Notes: a model not told the origin generated them from the sequence alone. DNA of 64,000 nt from JBBQVS01 sp964657325 (GCA_964657325.1 CAZZVE010000004.1:1-64000), one strand, 5' to 3'. Positions 51,258 through 60,851 are shown, numbered from the stretch's first letter. A program made the numbers and translations.

Positions 51258-54200
51258 ATGAGACAGGTGCAGCAGCAACAGTCTGTTCTGCCAACTGTTG
51301 TGCAAAACAGCGTAATACTTAATACTTCACGTCTTCCTATTGCGCTTGCTATTGCTCTACTTGGTACGTTGCTGCTTACAGTACTCGAAGCACTGCTTCT
51401 TGTGTTCATCAACCCAGCGCATCTCGCAGGATTGCTCGTGTTACCCACACAAGCTCCACAGGTGCTTATTGTTCCGGTCATCGAGTTTGCTCTACTTGTG
51501 CTTGCGGTACGGCTTGGCTCTATGCCTCTTGCAATATATCGCTATCTACAGGATGTACGCGCAGCACAGGAACAGTATTATCAATTATATACACCACTAA
51601 CCGCACTTACTAATATTCGTCAGACGCCAGAACCGAGCAACTCAGGTGCTGTCTCTTCTGTGATTGAGGAGCGTGTTGCTATCCTGAATCTAGTTCAGCA
51701 ACAAGATACCGATCAACTTATTCTCGGCGTGCCGGGTGCTGGTAAAACGACCGCATTACGTGTTTATCAATATTCAGCGTCAGAACATCCCTGGCAACTT
51801 GTGTTTAGACGCAATCGTATTCCTGTTTATATTCCAATGAAAAATTATAGTCTTTTCCTAAAGACGTATCTTCCCACTCTCTTTGAAAATGATATGCCTG
51901 TCATGCTCAATGGAGAAATGCACGATACTCTATTACATTTTCTGATTGAAAGCGATCTTCCTGGTATAGAGCAACTTCGTCCCTACCTGTTCCAATTATC
52001 CCAACAAGGCCGACTATTATTGCTTTGTGATGGCCTGAATGAGCTTGACGATACCTATCTTTCATTTGTGAGCCACGAACTTGTGTATCTTATGCAAAAC
52101 ACGCAAAATAGATTAGTGATGACCTGCCGTGAGGTAGATTACCGTGAGCAACCTGATTTTATTGATCTGGTCAATAAAGGTCAGGCGTCACGAGCCACTG
52201 TATATCCACTTCAAACTGATCAGATTAATGAGTTTGTCGAGCGGTATGTGGAGCGGCAAGATAAGCATTGGCGTCATACCGCCGGACAAATCATGCAGGT
52301 GATTGATCGTAGCCGTCTGCGCTATCATTGTACTAACCCCATGATGCTTTTTACTCTTATGGGCATCATCGACAAAATTGGCGTTGAGCGTGGCAAGCAG
52401 ATCGACACGCGTGGTCGTCTCTTACGTGAGTCTGTTAACCAGTTAGTGCTACGTGAACAGGCACAACCACGTTGGAACAAAACCGCGCCTTCAGAACGTG
52501 AATTGGTACGTTTTCTTAGCGAGGTTGCGTGTGCGGCACGTTGGGCCAACGACCGTAATGCTATTCAACTACGGGTTGCAACACCAACGGGTGAAGATAT
52601 TCGTATTGGTGCAAGTGTTGACGAACTCGCGGATGAGTTACGCTTTTGGCTTGATGAACATCCACCAGAAAGCCCTTTTGTTGATGCCAACGAACTGCTT
52701 CCAGAACCACATGATGACATGGCTCAGCTCCTACAATTCGCGTTAAGTTCCGCGCTTATCGAAGTGAGTCCTAGCGGTGTGTTGAGTTTCCGCCACGAAC
52801 TAATCGCGGAATACTTTGTGGCGGAATACTTCTACACAGTTGATAGCGTCAAGCGATCTACACCATTACCAATTCGCTTGGACTTGCTCGAAAACGTTGG
52901 AAGATGGAGCGAGTCCGTGGCTATCTGGGCTGGCCTACTCGATCAACCTCTGATACTCGCGGAACGCTTTGGCGAACTCGGACGCAGTAATCCCGCCTAC
53001 GTTCTTCCTGCATTGGCATTAAGCCTCGTCTGCGTGGGTGTGTTGTGGACGCCACCACAGGCAGATGTACAACGCCCTATCGCACTTCCACCACGCGTTG
53101 CCGAGTCGCTCGCCATTGCTGTTCGTAACAAAGCGGCGCGCGATGAGTTAGCGCGTATCTTTACGCGTTGTGCCGAGGAGGGTGGACAAGAGGTTTACCG
53201 TTCTCTTCTACCACTTATCATGGTAGAGGGGGTTGATGATCTACTTATCCTGCTTGACCAGTCAATTGTGCCTGAACTGCTCTTCACACAGTTGCAAGAT
53301 ACTGTTGATAATCTCACCTACGAAGCGCAAGTCAAACGTCTTACACAGGTACTTGGTCGCTTTGGCAGTGTTGTGGTAGCGCGAGCCGCCGAACTTAGTC
53401 AACCCATGTCGGAACGCACGACACGTATGCGAGCCGCCGCGATCAACATTCTTGGTGGAACCGCCGATGCTCGCGCTGTTGAGCCGTTACTGGCACGTAT
53501 TAGCGATGCTGAACCCTTTATCGTAACGCGTGCCGCGAGTGCGCTTGTCCGTCTTGGACCAGAAAACACGGTGGCCCGCTTACTGCAAGAATTAGAAAAT
53601 CGTCAACCAGGCCCCTTTACAAAACGTGTGCATCAAGCGATGCTCACTATCCTGGCACGCTTTCTCAATGAGCCTGATCCTATGCGTCAGGTAACGATGG
53701 TACAATATCAGCGTATTGTAGAGAGCGTTGTCCCAATTCTCACCTCAAATTATCAGTCAGAGCCAGAGGTACAACAACAGGCTAAAGCATTGCTCGTGCA
53801 ACAAGCGCAGGTACCATATTCTGCACAAGATGGCAATGATAGTCCTCCTGAGCGCGTTATCGAAGCCCTTGTGCGTTTGCTTGTCTCACAAAATGATATG
53901 GCAGTACAAAACGCTGTTCTTACATTACAAGATATCGGCGATCCAGCAACTCCGCGTCTACTAGAAGTACTGTTACAGGCTCCACAAGAGGCTGTGCGTA
54001 TCCGCGCTTTAGACATTTTACAAGCCGTGCGTGATCCACGTGCTTTGCCAGGAATACTACACCTCCTAGAAGACTCATCACCACAACTACAACAGCATAC
54101 AGTGGACGCACTGCTCGCTTATGCACCTGAGAGCATTGCGGGCCTGATAGACGTTGTACTTATACATCCTAGCGAACTGGTCGCTGAGAAAGCATCGCAA

Positions 54201-56495
54201 ATACTCATTACCGTTGGTGAACAAGCTGCTGAGCCTACCATAGAAGCACTCTTGCCTGTTGTACCTGATCGCACCCGACTTCTTGTCTACGTCCTTGAAC
54301 GTCTGCGTGAACCGCTTTCTGTCGCTCCATTAATGAACCTTTTACAAGAACAGCAGTTAGACCCTTTACTGATCATCGCGGTTGTACGTGCGCTGAGTAA
54401 GTTTCCTGAGAAGCGGATTGTGCCTGCGTTGATGATTGTGTTATCTGACCCAAGGCCGCAGGTGTATGAAGAGGCGATTGATGCGTTGAGTCACCTAAAC
54501 GAGGTCGCTCTACCCGCTCTTGTATCCGCTCTGAACGTGCCACAAGAGAACGTAACCGTGCAGCGTGTACAGCGTATCTTGCTGGGTATGAATCCTTTCC
54601 CCGGCGATGCGCTTATTGAAATGTTGCAAGCTTGTAGTGACGCACAAGCCCAGCATGTTATGAATGTGTTCAGACAACAAGGTCCAGATGCAGCACAAGG
54701 TCTCGTGCAAAATCTGCTCCATCGTGACGAACGTACACGAAAGTATGTCCAACAAACGCTGAACGAGCTACCAGGAGCAACTGTTGTACCTGCTCTTCTG
54801 GATGCTCTAAACCAACCACCTTTGGTGCGCGTCGTCAAGACACTGTTGCTCAACTATCCTGATGCTGCTATTCCTCCACTTGTTGAGTTACTCGGTGAAC
54901 CAGAGCGAGCCGATGCAGCAGCAACCATTTTGCCTCAGTTCGGCCCAGAAATACTGAGGCCGCTTTTATCGGGGCTGGAAGATCAGCGTGTCATGGCACG
55001 CGAATACGCGGAAAACATCGTCGTAGAATTGGTGCGTCAAAGTGAGGATGAGCAGGCTATCTTGCGCGATCTTGTTCATCTCTTCGCTCCTCCACTACCA
55101 CCTCATGCGCATGAATTTATTTTAGAAATGCTTACAAATGAGCTTGCCAATGTGAGTACGCCAGCACTTTTAGAAGGCTTGGAAGATGCTCACTTGATGA
55201 ACGATACCTCTAGCGCACTTGTTCTACTCGCAAACAAGGGACCATTTCGCAAACCTGTGCTCGATAGTCTATTGCAGGCACTCTATCTCGATGAGCGTAG
55301 GCATGGAGCAGAAGAAGCTTTAATAAAGATTGGTGCGCCGGCAGTGTCTAGTGTTGGTGAATTGATTGTAGATCCTCACCCCTTGGTGGCGCGATCAGCT
55401 AAAAACATTCTGGGGAAAATTGGTGTGCCTGCCCTTGCGTTAGTCTGGCAGGCGATTAATGACAAGAGCAATCCCGACTCGCGTGATGCTGCAATGGAGA
55501 TTTTCCAAAGCATGTCAACAAATGTGATCAAAGATGAACTGGTGCGCTTGCTTGGCAGTGATAAATCTGAAGATATTGCGATGGCAGTTGCTCTACTTTT
55601 GGAGCGTGTTCGTGATGAGTTGGTCCGCCACTATGCAGACCGCGAAATGATTCCTGAAATGCTTGCCTATGTGCAATCGCATGACACGCCTGATACTGAG
55701 CGCACAAATCAGCGTATTATCTCTTTGCTGCTTCTGCTTGGCGAAAAGACTGTACTGGATCACCTGCTTAAGGCACTGGATGAGGAACCGCAGCATAAAA
55801 AGCAACTTACCTACATGTTGCTCTTATTCGGCACACAAACTCATAATGCATTATTAGATACTTTCAACAATCCTGATACATCGTTAGAGTTACGTGCAGA
55901 CCTTGCTGCTGTGCTAGGCACAATTGCAGCACCCAATGTAATTACAGAATACGCGAAAAGTCTGAGTTCTTATGGTTTCTCCTCCTCTCGTACCAGCATT
56001 CTGTTTCCTAAACAGCTTGTGCTTTCGCATCGTGCGCTTGGAGGCTTGCTGGCAAGTGGACAATGGGACGAGAGCAAAATACGTGAAATGCGTGATGCGA
56101 GTCAGGAAGGCAGTCCAGAACACGAACTATTCAACGAACTATTGGGCTGGCGCTATGAGCCACAACTTACACAACTGCAAAGTCAAGTGCAGACCGACCG
56201 TGAGGCACATCGCCAGGAGGTCGTGACGTTAACTGGACGTATTGTTACAGATCAGGCTAAAATACAGACACTCGAAGATGAATTAGAGCAGATAAAACGC
56301 GAACATGGTGTGCGTGGCGATGAACTGAGCCAGACTGCGAAAGAAAAAGATGCAATTCGTGTCAATCTCGATAAAACAACGAAAGAGAACGCCGACCTTC
56401 TGCAGAAGGTAGACCGCTTACAAAAGGAGAATCAGGCATTGCAGGATCGCATCGACCAAGTTGCTCATCAACTCAATCCATCCAGCAAGCCATAA
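51258..56495 (+). CDS. Giant NACHT NTPase with HEAT repeats and C-terminal coiled coil
   Basis: 1745 residues. Two N-terminal membrane spans (about 27-51 and 67-93), then a NACHT/STAND ATPase: Walker A GVPGAGKTTAL near residue 156, Walker B LLLLCDGLNEL near 253, and the STAND-type FRHELIAEYFVAEYF near 512. From about 580 to 1480 there are many HEAT/PBS-type repeats (VVPALLDALNQPPLVRVVK and others), a long scaffold. A coiled coil (about 1635-1740) ends it. STAND proteins sense a trigger through repeats, oligomerise by ATP and switch on an effector. No toxin domain is visible here. The kinase gene follows after 6 bases and is a candidate partner. Confidence 0.9.
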   Translation: MRQVQQQQSVLPTVVQNSVILNTSRLPIALAIALLGTLLLTVLEALLLVFINPAHLAGLLVLPTQAPQVLIVPVIEFALLVLAVRLGSMPLAIYRYLQDVRAAQEQYYQLYTPLTALTNIRQTPEPSNSGAVSSVIEERVAILNLVQQQDTDQLILGVPGAGKTTALRVYQYSASEHPWQLVFRRNRIPVYIPMKNYSLFLKTYLPTLFENDMPVMLNGEMHDTLLHFLIESDLPGIEQLRPYLFQLSQQGRLLLLCDGLNELDDTYLSFVSHELVYLMQNTQNRLVMTCREVDYREQPDFIDLVNKGQASRATVYPLQTDQINEFVERYVERQDKHWRHTAGQIMQVIDRSRLRYHCTNPMMLFTLMGIIDKIGVERGKQIDTRGRLLRESVNQLVLREQAQPRWNKTAPSERELVRFLSEVACAARWANDRNAIQLRVATPTGEDIRIGASVDELADELRFWLDEHPPESPFVDANELLPEPHDDMAQLLQFALSSALIEVSPSGVLSFRHELIAEYFVAEYFYTVDSVKRSTPLPIRLDLLENVGRWSESVAIWAGLLDQPLILAERFGELGRSNPAYVLPALALSLVCVGVLWTPPQADVQRPIALPPRVAESLAIAVRNKAARDELARIFTRCAEEGGQEVYRSLLPLIMVEGVDDLLILLDQSIVPELLFTQLQDTVDNLTYEAQVKRLTQVLGRFGSVVVARAAELSQPMSERTTRMRAAAINILGGTADARAVEPLLARISDAEPFIVTRAASALVRLGPENTVARLLQELENRQPGPFTKRVHQAMLTILARFLNEPDPMRQVTMVQYQRIVESVVPILTSNYQSEPEVQQQAKALLVQQAQVPYSAQDGNDSPPERVIEALVRLLVSQNDMAVQNAVLTLQDIGDPATPRLLEVLLQAPQEAVRIRALDILQAVRDPRALPGILHLLEDSSPQLQQHTVDALLAYAPESIAGLIDVVLIHPSELVAEKASQILITVGEQAAEPTIEALLPVVPDRTRLLVYVLERLREPLSVAPLMNLLQEQQLDPLLIIAVVRALSKFPEKRIVPALMIVLSDPRPQVYEEAIDALSHLNEVALPALVSALNVPQENVTVQRVQRILLGMNPFPGDALIEMLQACSDAQAQHVMNVFRQQGPDAAQGLVQNLLHRDERTRKYVQQTLNELPGATVVPALLDALNQPPLVRVVKTLLLNYPDAAIPPLVELLGEPERADAAATILPQFGPEILRPLLSGLEDQRVMAREYAENIVVELVRQSEDEQAILRDLVHLFAPPLPPHAHEFILEMLTNELANVSTPALLEGLEDAHLMNDTSSALVLLANKGPFRKPVLDSLLQALYLDERRHGAEEALIKIGAPAVSSVGELIVDPHPLVARSAKNILGKIGVPALALVWQAINDKSNPDSRDAAMEIFQSMSTNVIKDELVRLLGSDKSEDIAMAVALLLERVRDELVRHYADREMIPEMLAYVQSHDTPDTERTNQRIISLLLLLGEKTVLDHLLKALDEEPQHKKQLTYMLLLFGTQTHNALLDTFNNPDTSLELRADLAAVLGTIAAPNVITEYAKSLSSYGFSSSRTSILFPKQLVLSHRALGGLLASGQWDESKIREMRDASQEGSPEHELFNELLGWRYEPQLTQLQSQVQTDREAHRQEVVTLTGRIVTDQAKIQTLEDELEQIKREHGVRGDELSQTAKEKDAIRVNLDKTTKENADLLQKVDRLQKENQALQDRIDQVAHQLNPSSKP

Positions 56496-56501
56496 AGAAC
56501 A

Positions 56502-58511
56502 ATGCAAAAAGAGACAATTACAATCGAGCGATACCAACGTCAAAGGCTGCTTGGGCAAGGACCGATGAGTGTTGTGTGGTTGGCACGGGACACCGAAACA
56601 CAAAATCTTGTGGCTCTTAAAATCATGACAGCCATTACAGAAGATGATCGGCGCAATCTCAAGGCGAGCGAACGATTTACACGTGAAATAGAAATCGCGC
56701 GCAGTCTGCAACATCCTCACATTTTGCCTGTGCTTGACTCTGGCTCTACACTCTACAATGGGCGCTCTGTACCTTTTCTTGTGTCACCGTATATTCCTGA
56801 TGGATCCTTAGTGGATGTCATTGAGGAGAGACCTCCCTGGGAATATTGGTCATTGCAACAAATCGCAGATGCTATCTCGCAAGCCGCCGATAGCCTTTGG
56901 TATCTGCATACACGATCACCGCACATTGTGCATGAAGATGTCAAACCAGCGAACTTTCTTGTACGTGCTATCCAAAGCCCTCAACGCGCGTTTCATCTAT
57001 ACCTGAGCGATTTTGGCATTTCGCGCTGGCAAAAATCGCCTGGTATGATGGCAAGCGAAGTGTTAGGTACCTTCGCGTTTATGGCACCAGAGCAAGCTGA
57101 AAAGAAGGTTAATCCAGCATCAGATCAATATGCGCTGGCGATTGTCGCAACCTATATGCTCACTGGCAAACTTCCCATTCAAGCCGCGACGAACGATGAG
57201 TATATTCATGCTCACCTCTATGAAGCACCTTTTGCACCAAGTGAGCTTTATCCTGAGCGTCTTCCCCCATCTCAGGTGGATGATGTGATGCTGCAAGCAC
57301 TGGAAAAATCCCCAACAAAACGCTTCCCTACAATTATCGCCTTTGCGCAAGCATTGGAACAAGCTCTCGCAGAGCTTGAACAAGAGGAAGCGAGTGCTAC
57401 TACTGAGTTACTTACTGTTACCGATCTTGACACAGTAATTCAATATGATGATGCTGAACCTATCGCACCTCATGTCGAACAGTCATTCGATAGTATGCCT
57501 ATCGCACTGAGTATCACTGATGCTGGTGAGCACCGTATTCTTGATGAACCGTTGCCAGAAAAACCACAGCAGGAAGTGTCAACACAGCTCTCAATTGAGA
57601 CAATGAACTTTCGTCCTCTTGCCTTACCAAGTCCTGCACGCTATGAGTTACCTGCACGTCCTAAGTCTCTTAGCTGGTCACTGGATGGAGATATTCTTGC
57701 ATGTACCCTATACAATCATGTTCCACTTTTTCTACAACGCAATGGCAGTATGGGTCTTGTACAAATTCCAGCCGCTCAAAAAGCTTCCACTCTCTGCTGG
57801 TCGCCCGATGGACACGTTCTTGCTATTGGTATGCAGGGTGAGATACATTTCTGGGATGTGCTTGCGGCGGAAGAACTTCCCTTAATCATCCCTATGAACG
57901 TACGTGCAATAGACAACATGGATTGGTCAAAAAAGGGACAGCTTGCTATCTGGATTGATGCCTCTGTCATTATCTATTCGCTCTCCTCGTCATTGCTGAT
58001 GAAACGTCAAGCACCAATACCAGAAAGGCTTACTACCAACGCAGCACGTAGTGGAGGATCGGGAGTGCTACACTGGTCTCCTGATGGCTCGTATATTGCA
58101 ATAGGAGCAAGCAACGGAGCAATACTTTGTTGGGATAGAGAGCATAAGAATGCTTTATGGCAAGTCATAACGTCAGGGCAAAAAGTTAATAGTCTCACAT
58201 GGTCCCCTGACAGCACTCTATTAGCCTGCGCCTTTCGTGATAACCGTATTGCGGCATGGAACGTGCAGAAAGGTGAGTGTATTCTGCAATGGCAGCACCT
58301 GCCTACTATGTCACGCACGCTTAGTATCTCTGTGGAGCAGCACATTCTTGTCGCATCGAGCGAACGGCGTCTTCTTTCCGGTGGTATGTACGAACTTTTT
58401 CCAACCGCAAGTACTCCTGGTCAACTTCTTGTGACATGTTCGCCTACCCGTTCAGAATTTGCCACGCTTGACGAGCAGAGGGAAAATATTCTCGCTATCT
58501 GGCACGGGTAG
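56502..58511 (+). CDS. Hanks-type Ser/Thr kinase with C-terminal WD40 repeats
   Basis: 669 residues, no membrane span. Kinase: Gly loop GQGPMSVVWLARD, Lys40 in VALKI, catalytic loop HIVHEDVKPANF with Asp146, metal Asp170 in LSDFGIS, and FMAPEQAE. The usual HRD Arg is Glu145, so this is a non-RD kinase. After a linker (about 300-380) come four or more WD40 blades (LSWSLDGDILA, LCWSPDGHVLAIGMQ, LHWSPDGSYIAIGAS, LTWSPDSTLLACAF). WD40 could bind partners or triggers. It starts 6 bases after the NACHT gene, so the two are probably co-expressed. Substrates unknown. Confidence 0.9.
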   Translation: MQKETITIERYQRQRLLGQGPMSVVWLARDTETQNLVALKIMTAITEDDRRNLKASERFTREIEIARSLQHPHILPVLDSGSTLYNGRSVPFLVSPYIPDGSLVDVIEERPPWEYWSLQQIADAISQAADSLWYLHTRSPHIVHEDVKPANFLVRAIQSPQRAFHLYLSDFGISRWQKSPGMMASEVLGTFAFMAPEQAEKKVNPASDQYALAIVATYMLTGKLPIQAATNDEYIHAHLYEAPFAPSELYPERLPPSQVDDVMLQALEKSPTKRFPTIIAFAQALEQALAELEQEEASATTELLTVTDLDTVIQYDDAEPIAPHVEQSFDSMPIALSITDAGEHRILDEPLPEKPQQEVSTQLSIETMNFRPLALPSPARYELPARPKSLSWSLDGDILACTLYNHVPLFLQRNGSMGLVQIPAAQKASTLCWSPDGHVLAIGMQGEIHFWDVLAAEELPLIIPMNVRAIDNMDWSKKGQLAIWIDASVIIYSLSSSLLMKRQAPIPERLTTNAARSGGSGVLHWSPDGSYIAIGASNGAILCWDREHKNALWQVITSGQKVNSLTWSPDSTLLACAFRDNRIAAWNVQKGECILQWQHLPTMSRTLSISVEQHILVASSERRLLSGGMYELFPTASTPGQLLVTCSPTRSEFATLDEQRENILAIWHG

Positions 58512-58641
58512 CCTCCCTCTACTAGAGTTACGGAATGACACTTTTTTAGTTTATCATTCGTGATGTTACTAGTATTCATGAGATACTGGGTTATAGAAGA
58601 GATACACTCTTAACATTCTATGATAGAAGGGAACAGAGATA

Positions 58642-59139
58642 ATGACTACTAATGCACAAAATGACGCAAAATTGCTTGGTGATAAAATTAAAGGTATTCG
58701 TATAGCTATGATGACTACCGTTGAGACCGATGGCTCATTGCGCAGTCGCCCAATGGCAACACAAGATATGGAATTTGATGGTGATCTCTGGTTTTTCACA
58801 AAGGCAAGTGCTCCTAAAGTAGATGATGTACAACACGATCAACAAGTCAATCTTGGATATGCTAAGCCTGATGATAATCTGTTTGTCTCCGTCTCTGGCA
58901 CCGCGCAATTGGTTCGTGATCGTCAGAAAATGGACGAATTGTGGAAGCCAGCCCTCAAAGCATGGTTCCCAAATGGAAAAGAGGATCCAGATTTGGCTCT
59001 TCTAAAGGTAAACGTTGAGAGTGCCGAGTACTGGGACGCGCCATCTGGCATTATGGGTCGTTTGTATGTCGTCACTAAAGGACTTGCCACAGGTGGAAAA
59101 GATAGTGGCGGCGAAGATGTAAAGCTGAATCTCAAATAG
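58642..59139 (+). CDS. Pyridoxamine 5'-phosphate oxidase-like flavoprotein (general stress protein 26 type)
   Basis: 165 residues, PNPOx/split-barrel fold. The N-terminal LGDKIKGIRIAMMTTVETDG and RPMATQDMEFDGDLWFFT match general stress protein 26 / YdaG-type members that bind FMN or F420. YWDAPSGIMG is a typical C-terminal turn. Exact substrate unknown; it may handle redox stress. Own gene, followed by a 36-bp palindrome. Confidence 0.85.
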   Translation: MTTNAQNDAKLLGDKIKGIRIAMMTTVETDGSLRSRPMATQDMEFDGDLWFFTKASAPKVDDVQHDQQVNLGYAKPDDNLFVSVSGTAQLVRDRQKMDELWKPALKAWFPNGKEDPDLALLKVNVESAEYWDAPSGIMGRLYVVTKGLATGGKDSGGEDVKLNLK

Positions 59140-59152
59140 CACTCTGCTTTCT

Positions 59153-59226
59153 GTGAGCATCTGAATAACGAACGGGGATGTAATGCTGTTCAGCATTACA
59201 TCCCCGTTCGTTATTCAGATGCTCAC
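59153..59226. terminator. 36-bp perfect palindrome between convergent genes
   Basis: Arms 59153-59188 and 59191-59226 (GTGAGCATCTGAATAACGAA...) are exact complements separated by only two bases, the longest stem in the window. It lies 14 bases past the PNPOx gene stop and 15 before the copC stop. Confidence 0.85.
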
Positions 59227-59240
59227 AACTCTTAAAGCCG

Positions 59241-59873
59241 TTATGGACGCTTAGATGGTTCTTGTTCAGGCACAATTCTGTTACTGGTTGAAGTTGCGAC
59301 TGCAGGAGTGGAGCGACGATTGCTTCCAAAGACAACGCCCGCGCCAAGACCAAGCAGGAGAGCAACAATACCTACGAGAATGGGCACCCAGACAGGAATA
59401 CCAGATGATGTTGGAGCAGGTGTTGTCTTCGCGGGAGCAACAACAGTTGCTGAGGCAGCACCTGACTTGACAGTGAAAGTAAATGCACCTTGATCAGGAT
59501 CGCCATCATCCGATGAAACGTTGCTCCAACGTACAACATAGATACCATCTTTTTCAGGTTTGATACCAATAGACATCGTTTGAGGATTGTTGAGATCAAA
59601 CTGGGTGTTGCCCGTGCTAATGAGAGTACCACTAGGGCCGTATACAAAGAGATTGCTATCCTTGAGATCAGTTTTCATGTTCTCAGCGGTAAATACGGTA
59701 ACTGTTGTGGGCGCAGTCGCAATGGTTGAACCGATTGCTGGTATCGCTCTTGTTACCTTTGCGTGGTTGACTATAGTCGTATGAGCAGACGCTACCCCAA
59801 AAAACACAAAGAGGAGTCCACAACTTAAGGCTATTGCTGTAAGCAGACGTGTGCTTTGACGTGTAAGGTTCAT
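59241..59873 (-). CDS. CopC-domain copper resistance protein, membrane-anchored
   Basis: 210 residues from the ATG at 59873. Signal peptide (LLTAIALSCGLLFVFFGVASA), and the mature protein starts HTTIVNHAKVTRAIPAIGS with the N-terminal His that CopC proteins use for copper. CopC motifs include VFTAENMKTDLKDSN and GIYVVRWSNVSSDDGDPDQG. One C-terminal span (WVPILVGIVALLLGLGAGVV) anchors it. CopC binds Cu(II) outside the cytoplasm. No copD adjoins. An ATG at 59885 is too close to the AAAAGG site. Confidence 0.88.
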   Translation of the reverse strand: MNLTRQSTRLLTAIALSCGLLFVFFGVASAHTTIVNHAKVTRAIPAIGSTIATAPTTVTVFTAENMKTDLKDSNLFVYGPSGTLISTGNTQFDLNNPQTMSIGIKPEKDGIYVVRWSNVSSDDGDPDQGAFTFTVKSGAASATVVAPAKTTPAPTSSGIPVWVPILVGIVALLLGLGAGVVFGSNRRSTPAVATSTSNRIVPEQEPSKRP

Positions 59874-60035
59874 AAAATTGTACATCCTTTTTGAGACATA
59901 GAGAGGACCATTTTAAGATACATGAATATCTAAGTTATCGCCCTCTTTTTCATGAAGAATATACTACTACCATACGTCATATGTCATAGGATGCCTATAG
60001 GGACTTGTCCCTATTTTTCGCCTTAAAGAAAACAT

Positions 60036-60851
60036 CTACGCAGGAGAGTGTTCGTGATTGTGTTCACTGCTATGATTGGAGTTGTGTGTATGAGGCGTTT
60101 TCATTTCTGGTTTCTCTGAGCCGATGCGTCCGTATTCCTGTCCGATACACGCTCTGACACAGTTGGGCCATATTACTTTCTTCTGTCCAAAACCGTACCC
60201 GACCTGCTCAATCGCGATAGCAGGCGTTTCAAAATGTGCAACTGTCGCAAGAATAGCTGCACCCGTTGGTGTCACTAGTTCACCTTCGATAGGACATGGA
60301 ACCCACGGTGCCTTGACGCGGCGCAGAATTTCTAGTGTTGCAGGTGCTGGCAATGGCATCAATCCATGCGCCATATGTAAGTGCCCATGTGTAAATGGAA
60401 GTGGTGAGGCGTACACTTGCTCAATATTCATCGCGTGTAGTGCGATAGCCGCACCAGTGATGTCGATGATCGCATCAATTGCCCCCACTTCGTGGAAATG
60501 AACCTCTTCCAGCGTTACACCATGTACGGTAGCCTCTGCTTCGCCGAGCGTCCGAAAAATTGCAATAGCGGTCGCGCGCGCTGTTTCTGGTAGCTGTGAT
60601 GTTTGTAAAAGTGCCGCGATGTCTGAGAGATGACGCGTCGGTTGTTCTTGTTCTGTCGGCACTACGTGAAACCGCGAGCCTTGTATCCCCTTGTCGTGAA
60701 AAGGCTCAATCGTAAGTTTATAGCCATCTAGCGACAATCCAGCCAGTGTATCTTTCAGCACTTCAAAAGGAAGGCCAGCGTCGAGCATTGAGCCAAGAAA
60801 CATATCACCACTAATACCAGAATGACAATCTAAATACAAAATTTTCTTCAT
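60036..60851 (-). CDS. larC: LarC N-terminal half (LarC1-like), His-rich tail
   Basis: 271 residues. Matches the first part of LarC, the cyclometallase that inserts nickel into the pincer cofactor of lactate racemase: CHSGISGDMFLGSMLDAGL, HEVGAIDAIIDITGAA, GLMPLPAPATLEILRR. Full LarC is about 400-430 residues; in Lactiplantibacillus plantarum larC1 and larC2 are joined by programmed frameshifting. Here the protein ends in a His-rich tail (HTHNSNHSSEHNHEHSPA) and only 150 bases follow before copC, so no larC2 part can exist here. Either a shortened family member or a metal-binding relative. No larA, larB or larE nearby. Confidence 0.75.
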   Translation of the reverse strand: MKKILYLDCHSGISGDMFLGSMLDAGLPFEVLKDTLAGLSLDGYKLTIEPFHDKGIQGSRFHVVPTEQEQPTRHLSDIAALLQTSQLPETARATAIAIFRTLGEAEATVHGVTLEEVHFHEVGAIDAIIDITGAAIALHAMNIEQVYASPLPFTHGHLHMAHGLMPLPAPATLEILRRVKAPWVPCPIEGELVTPTGAAILATVAHFETPAIAIEQVGYGFGQKKVIWPNCVRACIGQEYGRIGSEKPEMKTPHTHNSNHSSEHNHEHSPA

